A stretch of DNA of 64,000 nt, taken from contig CAVUYQ010000007.1 of assembly GCA_963745765.1 (NCBI GenBank), forward strand, positions 5,110 through 69,109. The letters are read 5' to 3'. Below are positions 44,993 to 54,545 of this stretch, piece after piece (the stretch's first letter is position 1; each line of letters starts with the position of its first letter). Source of the DNA: Ww85 sp963745765. Lineage in GTDB: Bacteria; Desulfobacterota; Desulfobulbia; Desulfobulbales; Desulfocapsaceae. Made by a program: the position numbers and the translations under genes. The notes beneath the pieces were generated by a model that was not told the origin of the DNA, searched no databases, and saw only the letters and a program-made list of their open reading frames with translations.

Positions 44993-47900
44993 TCACTGTT
45001 TCGCTATAAGCTGACCGACGACCGTATCCAGGGCGATGCCTCGTGAAGCTTTTACCAGAATCCAATCCCCGGCCTGCAGTCGACCACTATGCAACAGGTT
45101 AACAACCCAGTCAACAGCTCTCTTTTTTTCATCAAACAACACGATCCGCTCCTCGTCCATGCCGCCTTCAAGCGCACCGCGTTTAATATCGCCGGAAAAA
45201 GCTCCGACGATACCCAGGAATTCGATTTTCTGTTCGGCCGCCTGACGACCGATCGCTTCATGCAGTGCGCTGCTTGTTTCGCCGAGTTCCAGCATGTCAC
45301 CGATTATCGCTACCCGGTTCTCTGCCGGCAGTGCTGCCAGCGTTTTCAGTGCCGATGCCATTGAAGCGGGATTGGCGTTATAGGTGTCGTTAAGAACATT
45401 CAGGCCTGACGGGGTTACGCAGGTTTGCATGCGGTTGACGGAAGAACGAAACATTGCAAGTCCCCGGACTATGCTGTCAAAATCAATTCCTGCAGCAAGG
45501 GCGATGGCTGCCGCCGCACAACCATTCGCACTATTGTGCAGACCGGGCGCCTGAATGGTCAGCGGCGCGTATTGTTCTCTGACGTGCAGGGTGAAATGCA
45601 GGTAACCGTTCGCATCGGCGGCAATATTTTCCGCCCAGACGTCCGGTTTCAGCGCGAAGCCTTTTGCCGAAACGCTGAATCCGATAGTTTTTCTATCATG
45701 GTGCGGCGGCGCATTTGACCACCAGTTCGTCATCAAGATTCACCACATGGACGGCCTTCTCGCTGGTCTTGGCAAACAACTCCCCCTTGGCCCGGGCAAC
45801 GCCCTCAATCGTGCCGAGTCCTTCGAGATGGGCTCCGTGAATGTTGAGAATACAGGCGATATCCGGATCTGCTATCTCGGCCAGGCGAGCAATTTCACCG
45901 GGCATATTCATGCCCATTTCAAGGACAACGGCGCGATGCACTGCTGAAACCTGCAAAAGGGTCAGGGGAAGGCCAACCAGGTTGTTGAAATTCCCCGCCG
46001 TTTTAAGCACTCTTCCGGCCGGTCTGTCCGGACGTTCCGGCCAGCGACTGGCAAAAATGGCAGCCGTCATCTCCTTCACCGTCGTTTTGCCGCAGCTGCC
46101 GGTCAAGCCGACGATAAGAGGATTCTGCAACTGCCTTACCGCCTGCCTGCGCCAGCCGGCAAGATCTCCAAGAGCCTTGCGCGTATCCTCTACCTGCACA
46201 CTGCTCACCGCATATTTATTGTCGGAGTAAACGACACAGCCGGCACCGGCAGCGATTGCCTTCCCGATAAAATCATGGCCATCATACGAATCCCCCTTCA
46301 GGGCCACGAATATATCTCCTCTGTTTATTGTTCTGCTATCGGTGGAAACAGCTGGAAATCGATCTGAATCATTATGGTTATGACTGATGCCACCAGTCGC
46401 CTGGACAATAGTGGCACTATCCCATAACAAGCTGCTCTGCTGCGCTGCAAGACAGTCATCGAAAAATCGTTTGCCCGTTTTGGTGATCTGATAGTTTTCA
46501 TGTCCCTTGCCGGCGATCAGCACAATATCCTTTACACCCGCTGCCGACACCGCTGCTGCAATCGCTTGAGCCCTGTCACCGATCTCTACAACGCCCGATT
46601 CACCTGAAGATCGCTTCTTCAGCCAGGCCGGCGTCTGAAAATCGAAATCGCTCCCTTCAATACCTGCCAGTATTTCGTTCCGAATCATGGCCGGATCTTC
46701 ACCGCGTGGATTGTCATCCGTGATAATCACCACATCACTCAGTGTCGCTGCGATTCGCCCCATCAGCGGGCGTTTGCCCCGATCTCTGTCACCGCCGCAA
46801 CCGACCACGCAATACAGGGTCCTATGCTCAATCTCTGCAACTGCCTGTAAGACCTTTTCCAGGGCATCCGGTGTGTGGGCATAGTCAACAAGCACCGTCG
46901 GCTGCCCGAGCGGCTTTTCCGGCAAGGCAAGACGCTGCAAACGTCCCGGCGCTGCCTTGGCTCTACTGAGAAGTTCAACGGCACGCAGAGGACCAAGACC
47001 AAGCGTTTCCAGTGCGGCCAGGCTGACAAGCAGATTATCCAGGTTAAATCGTCCGACCAGCGGCGAGTGAAGGGAAAACTCGTTTCCTGCTCTGTCACTG
47101 ATCACCGCGTCCATTCCAGATAATCCGAAGGTTGCTTGTCGACAGCTCAAATCGGCATCATCCGAACCACCGCACTTTATCGTCGGCAGGGAGAGTGCCT
47201 GGCACAGCGACACCACTTTATTGGCCCAGAGCGCTGCATCCGTATCTTCCGGATCAGCGGTCATGACGATGACGGTCGAGTCCTTTTTCAGGTAGTGCGA
47301 AAAAAAGATACTTTTTGCCGCAAAATAGTCATCCATCGTCTTGTGATAATCCAGATGATCCCGGCTCAGGTTGGTAAACAAACCGACAGAGAAGGACACC
47401 GGCCCCAGACGCTGCTGCTGCAAGGCATGTGATGATACTTCCATAACCACATGACTGACACCGCAATCCAGCATTTCCCTCAGAATGGCATGAAAACGAA
47501 TCGGATCGGGGGTCGTAAATGGAGCAGGATAGTGCACGACAGACCCGTTTTTACCGTGATAGCGATAATCGACCGTGCCGATGACGCCGACGAGCAATCC
47601 GGCTTCAACCAGGGCATGTTCCAGCAGGTAGGAAACAGTTGTCTTGCCGTTCGTTCCGGTAATGCCGACCATCACCATCTTTTCAGCCGGGTTCGAATAA
47701 AACCTGGCAGCGATAACACCGAGTATTTTCTGGGAATCCCTTACCGCAATAACCGGTATAGCCGGCTGCTCCGGTTCCAGGGAAAACGATGCCCCCTGCT
47801 CGACAATAACAGCGGCGGCTCCTGCCCGTATTGCCTCACTGATATAGTAGTGACCATCCGTCACTGTTCCGGAAACGGCACAAAAGAGGCTGTTCTTCTG

Positions 47901-48065
47901 GACAGACCGGGAATCTGCTGTAATTGAAGCTATCAGAATTTCGTCAAGAACTATCGAGTTATCTGTTTCATAGTTCAGACCATTAAGCAGTTCGCCCAGA
48001 TGAGAAGCATGCTCCCTATCCTCCTGCCCGACTGTTTTCTGATCCCCGTTCACGATGTATCTCAC
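44993..48065 (-). CDS. murEF: MurE-MurF fusion ligase (frameshifted in the MurF part)
   Basis: One polypeptide joins MurE (mDAP ligase, ~1-550) and MurF (D-Ala-D-Ala ligase, ~560 onward). MurE has GITGTNGKTT (136-143) and DNPRGEDP (451-458), the latter diagnostic for meso-diaminopimelate. MurF has TDSRTINRGDIFVAL and GLTGSCGKTT (653-662). The first frame ends at 45696, but the MurF C-terminus (HHDRKTIGF..., LNDTYNANPASM, IGDMLELG) continues in the next frame to 44993. The join is near 45715 (CAAAP then HHDRK), and one extra C explains it. The start is GTG 48065, overlapping the ftsI stop. The continuous MurE-to-MurF frame with no stop between them shows the fusion is real and not an artefact of the indel. 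Confidence 0.88.
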
Positions 48066-49966
48066 TGCCTCTCTGTTTTTGGATCCTTTTTAAAATGTGC
48101 GTCAACCTTATCACTTTCAAGAAAAAGGACAATTTTTTTCCCATTGTTGCAGAGGCGTTCCAGCCGCCGGCTGCTGGTCTACCACCCTGCCCGTGCCTCT
48201 GACCTCAACCTCGACACCGCTGCTCTGGAGCAATCGCAGACTTTTTCGCAAGCTCATATCTTTCAGACGCGGCATTTTGATCTCAGCCCTGGGCTGCACC
48301 TTATTCTCCGGCTCCGCCACTATCCCGTCCCGCATCGTTGCTGCTGGGGGAGCCGGAATAGTTTATGTTGCCCGTATTGCCAGGACTCATCATGTCTGCG
48401 AGGTTCTTCATTACCCGCTGCAATGCCACAATAGGAGAAATGATTTCCATCACATCATTGATCATAATACCATCATCCTTCTGCTCCGTCATATAGCCGG
48501 GAGTCGACATAACAATCATCAGCACCAGTTCCGGTACTTTTACCGGGACAAGAGCCATGACGACCTGATGATGCTGGAACGAACTCATTCCTCCGTTCAT
48601 TCGATAGGAAGTACTCTTCCCCTGCAGAACGGATGAACCAAGAGGCCCGGGTTGCGCCTGGATCCTGAAGAGCTCCCGGGCCTCGACGGATACTCCATCA
48701 TTCAGGAGCCCTTTTACCACGGCAGGCTTGAGATCTTCCAACACATATTCATTCTGGTTTTTGCGCAGGACAAAACGATCCGCCGCATGCGGGGTGACAC
48801 TGATCCCGCCGTTGACAATGCGGGTAACCGTCGTCAGGAGCTGCAGCGGTGTCTGCATCACCGGCACCGTCTCATAGTCTCTTGTTGGCAAAACTGCCGC
48901 GTCATGGGCAACTCTGTCTGACAGGGGTGTCTGGGTAGTGACAAAATCGGGTTTTCCGCGACTGACCCGCCCCGAGTCTATCCCATAACTGGAGCTGTAT
49001 CCCAAGCTTTCGCTGTTCCGCGGCAAGGCTCCACGATTTTGACGGATAACCTCGTCCTGACTGACTCTCAAGAAGAGAGACATCTCTTAAAAAAAATTTA
49101 AACGGGTCTGGAAGTGCCAGCGTTTCATCGAATATATCGCTGAATACTTCTGCAGGATAGGTATGAAAATTATTCGGGTCATAGGACGGGATCTGGGCAT
49201 ATCCGATCAGGGAACCTGAACCTGCTTCCATTACGAGTGCTCCAACCTTTGTACCGGGCGCTATTCCCGAAAACTTCTTCAGATATCGGTCGAGTATATG
49301 CTGAATTTTCAGATCCAGGGTCAGAATCAGGTGACGGCCGTCAATCCCCGGGCTGCTTTTACCGGCCTTGATAGAATTATTGCTGATCCCCTTTTCCAGC
49401 CGGTGGCTGGTTTCGAGCTTGTTCAGATAATGTTCTACCCCGGACAAGCCGCTCTCCCCTTCAACAAATCCTATCAGGTGAGCGGCTGATTCCAGCTGCG
49501 GGTAATAACGCACATATTCCCTGTGCAGATGAATCCCGGGCAGATCCAGCTCCCGTATCTCCTCTTCCTGCAACTGGTTGATATCTCTTGCCAGCCAGGT
49601 GCGGAGGTTGCCGGCTTCAATTCGATTATAAAGATCGTTTTGGGAAACACCAATTATGCCAGACAGCAGGCCGACAACCCCTGACAGATCCTCGATTTCC
49701 CGGAGATTGGCATATACCGAAACCCGCTCGTACGATACCGCAAGCTCTTTGTAATTCCGGTCGTATATCGTCCCTCTTATATTTTCCTGTATGGACGTTG
49801 ACGTATATTCGGTAAGTCCGAGCAGCAGTCGGGCCTGCTGCCATAATCCGGGCCTTTCCTTAAAGAAATACCAGAAGACAGCAGCAATGACACACAGCAG
49901 CAATACAAAGAGTAGCAGTCGCCGTCTTCCGACATTGTGGGTGCGTAGACGGGACTGGTTGCCCAT
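48062..49966 (-). CDS. ftsI: FtsI/PBP-like division protein with degenerate transpeptidase and PASTA (frameshifted)
   Basis: In the ftsI position, the N-terminal part (49966 to ~49090) has a basic tail, a membrane segment (~16-36), the PBP dimerisation domain (RGTIYDRNYKELAVS, GFVEGESGLSGVE) and GSLIGYAQIPSYDPNNF. The expected S-x-x-K becomes LPDPFK, with Asp where Ser should be. The frame breaks at a run of eight T's (49089-49096). The second frame ends the domain with MQTPLQLLTTVTRIVNGGISVTPH, and GKSTSY stands at the KTGT position. The third frame (from ~48335) is a PASTA domain, and a fourth ends IVLFLESDKV. The gene is probably intact apart from three indels, but its catalytic residues look lost. 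Confidence 0.75.
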
Positions 49967-49978
49967 TCTCTCTTGTGG

Positions 49979-50347
49979 TTACCTGAGTTGGAACACCTGT
50001 TTCGTCGCAGGAACAAACAGCGCCAGTTTTTCTCCCGCCTTCTCGCGAACCTGCTTCTCAGACATCAGGCTTGCCCGTTCGGCAAGCAGCGTGATCTCAT
50101 CGTTTTTCAATTCATGCCGACTTGCTTCGATTGCCTGAATCGAATCGTTTACCCGTGTTACCGCAGAACCCAGCCAGAGGTTGAGGCAGAAGACAATTGC
50201 CAGCGCCACAAAAGTAACCTTTGCAGCTGCCAGCCAGAGCACTTTTCCGCCGGGCAGATCATACGCTCTTCTTCTACGCAAGGATTGTCTGAAGCCAAGA
50301 CCAACGGCAGGTTGAGCGAGATATTGCATTGAGTTCGGATAGTTCAT
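49979..50347 (-). CDS. ftsL: Cell division protein FtsL
   Basis: The 122-residue protein has a basic N-terminus, one membrane segment (KVTFVALAIVFCLNLWLG, ~43-60) and a coiled-coil periplasmic part (AVTRVNDSIQAIEASRHELKNDEITLLAERASLMS). This is the usual plan of FtsL, a partner of FtsQ and FtsB in divisome assembly. The family is poorly conserved, so position after rsmH and before ftsI supports the call. It lies 15 bases from rsmH and 12 from ftsI. Confidence 0.85.
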   Translation of the reverse strand: MNYPNSMQYLAQPAVGLGFRQSLRRRRAYDLPGGKVLWLAAAKVTFVALAIVFCLNLWLGSAVTRVNDSIQAIEASRHELKNDEITLLAERASLMSEKQVREKAGEKLALFVPATKQVFQLR

Positions 50348-50362
50348 TTTTCCCTCCTATTG

Positions 50363-51244
50363 CTACGCGAGACGCTCAGCTGCTCGCAGGCGAGCACTTC
50401 GCGATCGCGAATTGTTTTTTATCTCAGACGCTTGAGGAACAATGGGCTTTTTGGTAATCACAGCCATCCGATCCAGTTGGGTAAAGGTTCTTTTGACAAT
50501 TCGATCCTCCAGAGAATGAAAGGAGATGACACAGATCCGCCCCCCCGCTGACAGGTGGCTGGCCGCTTTTTCGAGTATCGTCGCCAGATTGACAAGCTCA
50601 TCATTGACGGCTATGCGCAAAGCCTGGAATACCTTTGTGGCAACATGGATTTTCGGCGGGTGAAATTTCCGGGGGATGGCCCGCGCTACCAGGTCTGCCA
50701 ATTGAGCTGTGGTTTTGATTTTATGGATCTTTCTCTCTTCCACAATCCTGTCCGCGATCCTTCTGGCCTGCTTCTCTTCTCCATAGTAGTAGAAGATATC
50801 GGCCAGTTCATTCTCAGTTGCACCGCCGACGATATCGGCAGCCGTTACTTCCCGCCGCAGGTCCATCCTCATATCCAGCGGCTCATCGATACGGAAACTG
50901 AATCCGCGCTTTCCTTCATCAAGCTGCAGTGACGAGAGGCCGATATCGATCAGGATGCCGTCGACAACTGACACTCCCGCCTCTTTCAAGCCTGAATCAA
51001 TTTCTGCGAAATTCCGGCGAATTACCGTCAACCGGTCGCTGAAGAGCTCAACGTTTACCAGCCCTCGTGCAATCGCCGCTTCATCCCAGTCAAAAGCGAT
51101 CACCCTGCCATCGGGTGCCGAACGTTTCAGTATTTCTTTCGTATGCCCGCCAAGGCCAAAGGTGCCATCGAGATACAGCCCGCCGGGAACAACGCCAAGC
51201 ATGGTCACCGCTTCGTCAAGGAGGACCGGGAGATGAATCGTCAA
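50363..51244 (-). CDS. rsmH: 16S rRNA (cytosine-1402-N4) methyltransferase RsmH
   Basis: RsmH methylates C1402 of 16S rRNA. The 293-residue protein has HLPVLLDEAV at the N-terminus, the SAM-binding YLDGTFGLGGHT, the DGILIDIGLSSLQLDE loop, and SFHSLEDRIVK near the C-terminus, all hallmarks. It is the second dcw gene, 12 bases after mraZ. The frame is intact. Confidence 0.97.
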   Translation of the reverse strand: MTIHLPVLLDEAVTMLGVVPGGLYLDGTFGLGGHTKEILKRSAPDGRVIAFDWDEAAIARGLVNVELFSDRLTVIRRNFAEIDSGLKEAGVSVVDGILIDIGLSSLQLDEGKRGFSFRIDEPLDMRMDLRREVTAADIVGGATENELADIFYYYGEEKQARRIADRIVEERKIHKIKTTAQLADLVARAIPRKFHPPKIHVATKVFQALRIAVNDELVNLATILEKAASHLSAGGRICVISFHSLEDRIVKRTFTQLDRMAVITKKPIVPQASEIKNNSRSRSARLRAAERLA

Positions 51245-51256
51245 GAAGCCCCCTTA

Positions 51257-51727
51257 TCAGAGGATGCCAAGCTTGGCCAGACTGTCGTTGTACTGTTCGA
51301 AGTTTTGTCGCGTCCTGCTGTATTCGCCCAGCCAGGCATCCTTATCCCAGATCTCGACGAATTCAAGCATACCGTTCAGCACAACTTCCTTGCTGATGCC
51401 AACCTCGGATCGCAGTGAAGCTGGAATCAGCAGCCGACCCTGTTTATCAAGGGCGCATTCGGTGATTCCTGAAACCACATGCCTGATAAATCCGGACAAA
51501 TTCGGTTCTACACGGCCCTGGGAGAGAAGCTTATCTTCGATGATCTGCCATTCCGATACCGGATAGGCACGCAGATAACGCCCCCAGGAGGTGATCATCA
51601 ACACCGCCGAACCATAGTGCTGCAGAACCTCCTTAAACCGGCTCGGAAGATTGAGACGCCCTTTCGGATCGAGCGCATGCTCCGACCTGCTGCGAAATCT
51701 GCTTTTTATGATGGTTTCCTTCTCCAC
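51257..51727 (-). CDS. mraZ: Transcriptional regulator MraZ
   Basis: MraZ is a DNA-binding dcw-cluster regulator with a duplicated AbrB/SpoVT-like fold. The 156-residue protein has two copies of the pattern: ALDPKGRLNLPSRFKEVL (~18-35) and ECALDKQGRLLIPASLR (~87-103). It is the first gene of the dcw operon and is preceded by repeated GTGG boxes that fit autoregulation, as shown for the E. coli homologue. Confidence 0.96.
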   Translation of the reverse strand: MEKETIIKSRFRSRSEHALDPKGRLNLPSRFKEVLQHYGSAVLMITSWGRYLRAYPVSEWQIIEDKLLSQGRVEPNLSGFIRHVVSGITECALDKQGRLLIPASLRSEVGISKEVVLNGMLEFVEIWDKDAWLGEYSRTRQNFEQYNDSLAKLGIL

Positions 51728-51744
51728 AGCACCAACCGCAATAC

Positions 51745-51781
51745 GCCATTGTTATCCGCTTTACATCCACTTTTAACCACT
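51745..51781 (-). promoter_or_regulatory. MraZ-box-like direct repeats upstream of mraZ
   Basis: On the minus strand, repeats GTGG-TTAAAA, GTGG-ATGTAA, GCGG-ATAACA and TGG-CG recur at 10-11 base spacing, 18-55 bases before the mraZ start. E. coli MraZ binds TGGGN repeats with the same period. They lie just downstream of the predicted promoter, where binding would repress the whole operon. Confidence 0.65.
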
Positions 51782-51790
51782 ATCACTCTT

Positions 51791-51818
51791 TTTATACTAC
51801 GGAGAAAAGTGAAGTCAA
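51791..51818 (-). promoter_or_regulatory. Sigma70-like promoter of the dcw operon
   Basis: On the minus strand TTGACT (51818-51813) and TATAAA (51796-51791) are spaced by 16 bases, a near-consensus promoter. Transcription would start around 51784, about 57 bases before the mraZ ATG, and run through the MraZ-box repeats. Confidence 0.65.
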
Positions 51819-52211
51819 GAAAAAAAGCGTAATTTCAATGAAATAGAAAGGTGCCAGCGCACAGAACAAGCTACAATATATTGTATATCGCCATACCAGG
51901 AACGCTACGGAGGGTAGAAAAGAGGAAATGTGTCTATTTGAAAGATCTATCCGAGAACCTGCATAAAACTAAATATCTAATTGTATTTATTTAATTAAAT
52001 TTAAATTTAATAAATTTTCTCAGAAAAGTTGCATTTCCAACAGGTGGTGCATAGTGGATACAAGTGGGATAACAAGATAAGAGACACTGGAACAATAAAA
52101 AAAAAGAACGTTTATGGAAAGGCGGAAAGACGCAACAGCGTGTCAGGCACTGCAAAGGCTAAAAGATGAGGTGACTGATTCCCGGCAGGCGGGACAAAAA
52201 AGAACTGCTTC
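51819..52211. other. AT-rich intergenic region without a gene
   Basis: About 390 bases separate the mraZ promoter from the family B repeat. A strongly AT-rich core (51970-52020) precedes three GTGG direct repeats at 10-base spacing (52042-52066) that read in the opposite direction to mraZ and could be a second MraZ-box. No open frame or RNA gene is apparent. Confidence 0.4.
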
Positions 52212-52340
52212 AACCAGGATATTTCACGAGTTGAGACAGTCTGCTCGTCAAGGAGACTTGTGATTCACTATACTTTAGTATGTGAATCGCAAAAGCGACG
52301 CAGGAGAGTGGGCTTTATCGACTCGTGAAATGCCCTGGTT
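52212..52340. repeat. Family B structured repeat, copy 2
   Basis: The ends are near-perfect 20-base inverted repeats, AACCAGG-NN-ATTTCACGAGT. Inside, GATTCAC...GTGAATC forms a hairpin around ATAC/GTAT. The block GTGAATCGCAAAAGCGACG and TTTATCGACT is shared with 29157-29266. The right end overlaps the ruvB stop codon by two bases. Confidence 0.8.
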
Positions 52341-53418
52341 AATCCTGCTCATCAAACAGGGACGGTTGGCTTCTGCTGCCGCCTGGTAAATCCCGGCCGA
52401 AATGTTTATAAGCAGCGACAGTCGCGACACGGCCGCGCGGGGTTCTGGCAAGAAAACCGGACTGGATCAGGAACGGTTCATAGACATCTTCGAGCGTAGT
52501 CTTTTCTTCGCAGACTACCGTTGCCAGCGTTTCAAGGCCAATCGGACCGCCCTGGAATTTATCGATTATCGTCAGCATGATTCGACGGTCCATATCATCA
52601 AGACCAAAACGATCAACGTTGAGCAGATTCAGGGCGCCATCGGCAACCGCTATGTCAACCACCTTATGATTGCCGACCTCGGCAAAATCCCGAACCCGCC
52701 TCAATAATCGGTTGGCAATTCTTGGCGTGCCGCGAGAGCGACGGCCAAGCTCCAGTGCCCCGTCATCACTGATAGTCATGCCTAGAATCCGGGCAGAGCG
52801 CTGAACGATGGTTACCAGTTCAGCGGGTGAATAGAATTCAAGTCTGAGCATCACGCCAAAGCGATCACGCAAAGGCGGCGTCAGTAATCCCGTCCTTGTG
52901 GTAGCCCCCACCAGGGTAAAGCGGGGCAGGTCCATTTTAATGGAACGGGCACCCGGCCCCTGCCCGATTATCAAATCAAGTTGAAAATCCTCCATTGCCG
53001 GGTAGAGAATTTCTTCAACAGTATGGTTAAGTCGGTGGATTTCATCGATGAACAGGACATCGCCTTCCTGCAGACTGGTGAGAATGGCAGCCAGATCGCC
53101 CTGCCGCTCAATAACCGGACCTGAAGTAACCTTGATCCCTGAGCCCATCTCATTGGCAATGATATAGGAAAGGGTGGTTTTGCCAAGTCCGGGGAACCCG
53201 TGAAACAAAACGTGGTCGAGTGGTTCTCCACGCATGCGCGCGGCCTTGATGAAAATCTCCAGATTTCTTCGTAACTGCTCCTGGCCGATATACTCGCTGA
53301 GCCACTTGGGCCTGAGAGCATTTTCATTGGCATGGTCCCGGGTAATGGGCGCAGGGTCTACCAGCCGATTTTCAGCGAATATCTCTTCTTCGAAATTCAC
53401 GCCAGACTCCTCAGGCAC
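52339..53418 (-). CDS. ruvB: Holliday junction branch-migration helicase RuvB
   Basis: RuvB is the hexameric AAA+ motor that migrates Holliday junctions with RuvA. The 359-residue protein has Walker A (GFPGLGKTT, 74-82; most family members have GPPGLGKTT), Walker B (LFIDEIHRLN), the TTR sensor motif (VGATTRTGLL), and the C-terminal winged helix (FLARTPRGRVAT). It overlaps ruvA by 22 bases. Its stop codon abuts a family B repeat. The frame is intact. Confidence 0.97.
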   Translation of the reverse strand: MPEESGVNFEEEIFAENRLVDPAPITRDHANENALRPKWLSEYIGQEQLRRNLEIFIKAARMRGEPLDHVLFHGFPGLGKTTLSYIIANEMGSGIKVTSGPVIERQGDLAAILTSLQEGDVLFIDEIHRLNHTVEEILYPAMEDFQLDLIIGQGPGARSIKMDLPRFTLVGATTRTGLLTPPLRDRFGVMLRLEFYSPAELVTIVQRSARILGMTISDDGALELGRRSRGTPRIANRLLRRVRDFAEVGNHKVVDIAVADGALNLLNVDRFGLDDMDRRIMLTIIDKFQGGPIGLETLATVVCEEKTTLEDVYEPFLIQSGFLARTPRGRVATVAAYKHFGRDLPGGSRSQPSLFDEQD

Positions 53419-54023
53419 TCTCGAATTAATACTTCAACCGATGCAGCATAAAAGGTGTCGTCACCCAGTCGATGCTTCACTGCTGACAGTGCCTGGCGCG
53501 CTACCGGGTCATTATAGCCAAGGTTTGACAGGGCCGAAATCACATCCATCACCGCCGATGATGTCCCGGGAACCGCTGATCCGCCGGCAGCTAAGCCTCC
53601 AACCGCCCGCGCGCCCAGCAATTGCCCGACCTTGTCCTTAAGCTCGACGCAGATCCGTTCAGCCGTTCTTTTACCAACGCCCTGCAGCGTCGTGAGACGC
53701 TTGATGTCCTGGGTTGCAATGGCCTGGCTCAGGTCTGCAACACGCATGCCGGATAGGGCGGCCAGTCCAAGCTTGGGGCCTATGCCCGAGACCGATATCA
53801 GGTTGAGAAACATCTCCTTTTCGTCCATCTGCAGAAAACCATAGAGCACGATCGCATCCTCGCGAACACTGGTATGAATAAACAGGAAAAGCTCTGCGCC
53901 AGGGTCCGGGAGTCTGGCCAGGGCATCCGTGGTCAGGAAGACCTCGTAGCCGACTCCGGAAACGTCGAGAACCACACGATCCGTTTCCTTCATCAAGACG
54001 TTTCCCGTCAGTGCTGCAATCAT
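53397..54023 (-). CDS. ruvA: Holliday junction DNA-binding subunit RuvA
   Basis: RuvA tetramers hold the four-way junction and load RuvB. From ATG 54023 (behind AAAGGA) the 208-residue protein has an OB-fold N-terminal domain (MIAALTGNVL...VLDVSGVGYEVFLT), two helix-hairpin-helix motifs (ISVSGIGPKLGLAAL and TTLQGVGKRTAERI), and a C-terminal RuvB-interacting helix domain. The frame open to 54110 has no homology and is discarded. Part of ruvCAB. Confidence 0.96.
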   Translation of the reverse strand: MIAALTGNVLMKETDRVVLDVSGVGYEVFLTTDALARLPDPGAELFLFIHTSVREDAIVLYGFLQMDEKEMFLNLISVSGIGPKLGLAALSGMRVADLSQAIATQDIKRLTTLQGVGKRTAERICVELKDKVGQLLGARAVGGLAAGGSAVPGTSSAVMDVISALSNLGYNDPVARQALSAVKHRLGDDTFYAASVEVLIRECLRSLA

Positions 54024-54036
54024 TTCCTCTATCCTT

Positions 54037-54510
54037 TCAGAGTATAAACTGGTTGGCATGACATATGGCCACCGCCAGCGCATCGGCGGCGTCGCTGCTG
54101 GGTGAGACACTCAGACCAAGCAGCACCCGAACCATGTGCTGCACCTGCGTCTTTCCTGCCTGTCCGTAGCCGACCACGGCCTGCTTGACAAACCTTGGAC
54201 TGTAGTCGTACACCTGCAGACCGTTCTGCATAACAGCGACCACGGCCGAGCCCCGGGCCTGACCGAGCTTCAGAGCCGAGCGCGGGTTGGTTGCCAGGAA
54301 GAGATCTTCAATGGCCGCAACGGTCGGCTCATGTACCTGGATAACCTCGTTAATGCCGTCAAAAATCTGGTTCAAGCGTGCGGAAAATGAGAAATCCGGT
54401 GAGGTCTTCACCACCCCGCAGGCAACAAACCCGATCTTGCCCCGAATTGAATCAACAACACCGTAACCGGTGATTCGGGAACCGGGATCAATGCCTAGTA
54501 TACGTTCCAT
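54037..54510 (-). CDS. ruvC: Crossover junction endonuclease RuvC
   Basis: RuvC cuts Holliday junctions symmetrically. The 157-residue protein has the four acidic residues expected: D in GIDPGS (N-terminus), E in AAIEDLF, and the DAADALAVA segment near the C-terminus. It lies 13 bases from ruvA and 35 from the yebC gene, in the classical yebC-ruvC-ruvA-ruvB order. The frame is intact. Confidence 0.97.
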   Translation of the reverse strand: MERILGIDPGSRITGYGVVDSIRGKIGFVACGVVKTSPDFSFSARLNQIFDGINEVIQVHEPTVAAIEDLFLATNPRSALKLGQARGSAVVAVMQNGLQVYDYSPRFVKQAVVGYGQAGKTQVQHMVRVLLGLSVSPSSDAADALAVAICHANQFIL

Positions 54511-54545
54511 TCCGGCCGAACCTCAGCTCCTGGCCATTATCAGGA

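Noticed and set aside
52080..52210. Possible cyclic-di-GMP riboswitch near mraZ
   Set aside because: Fragments such as GGAAAGGC and GACGCAA appear but the required helices and receptor do not form.
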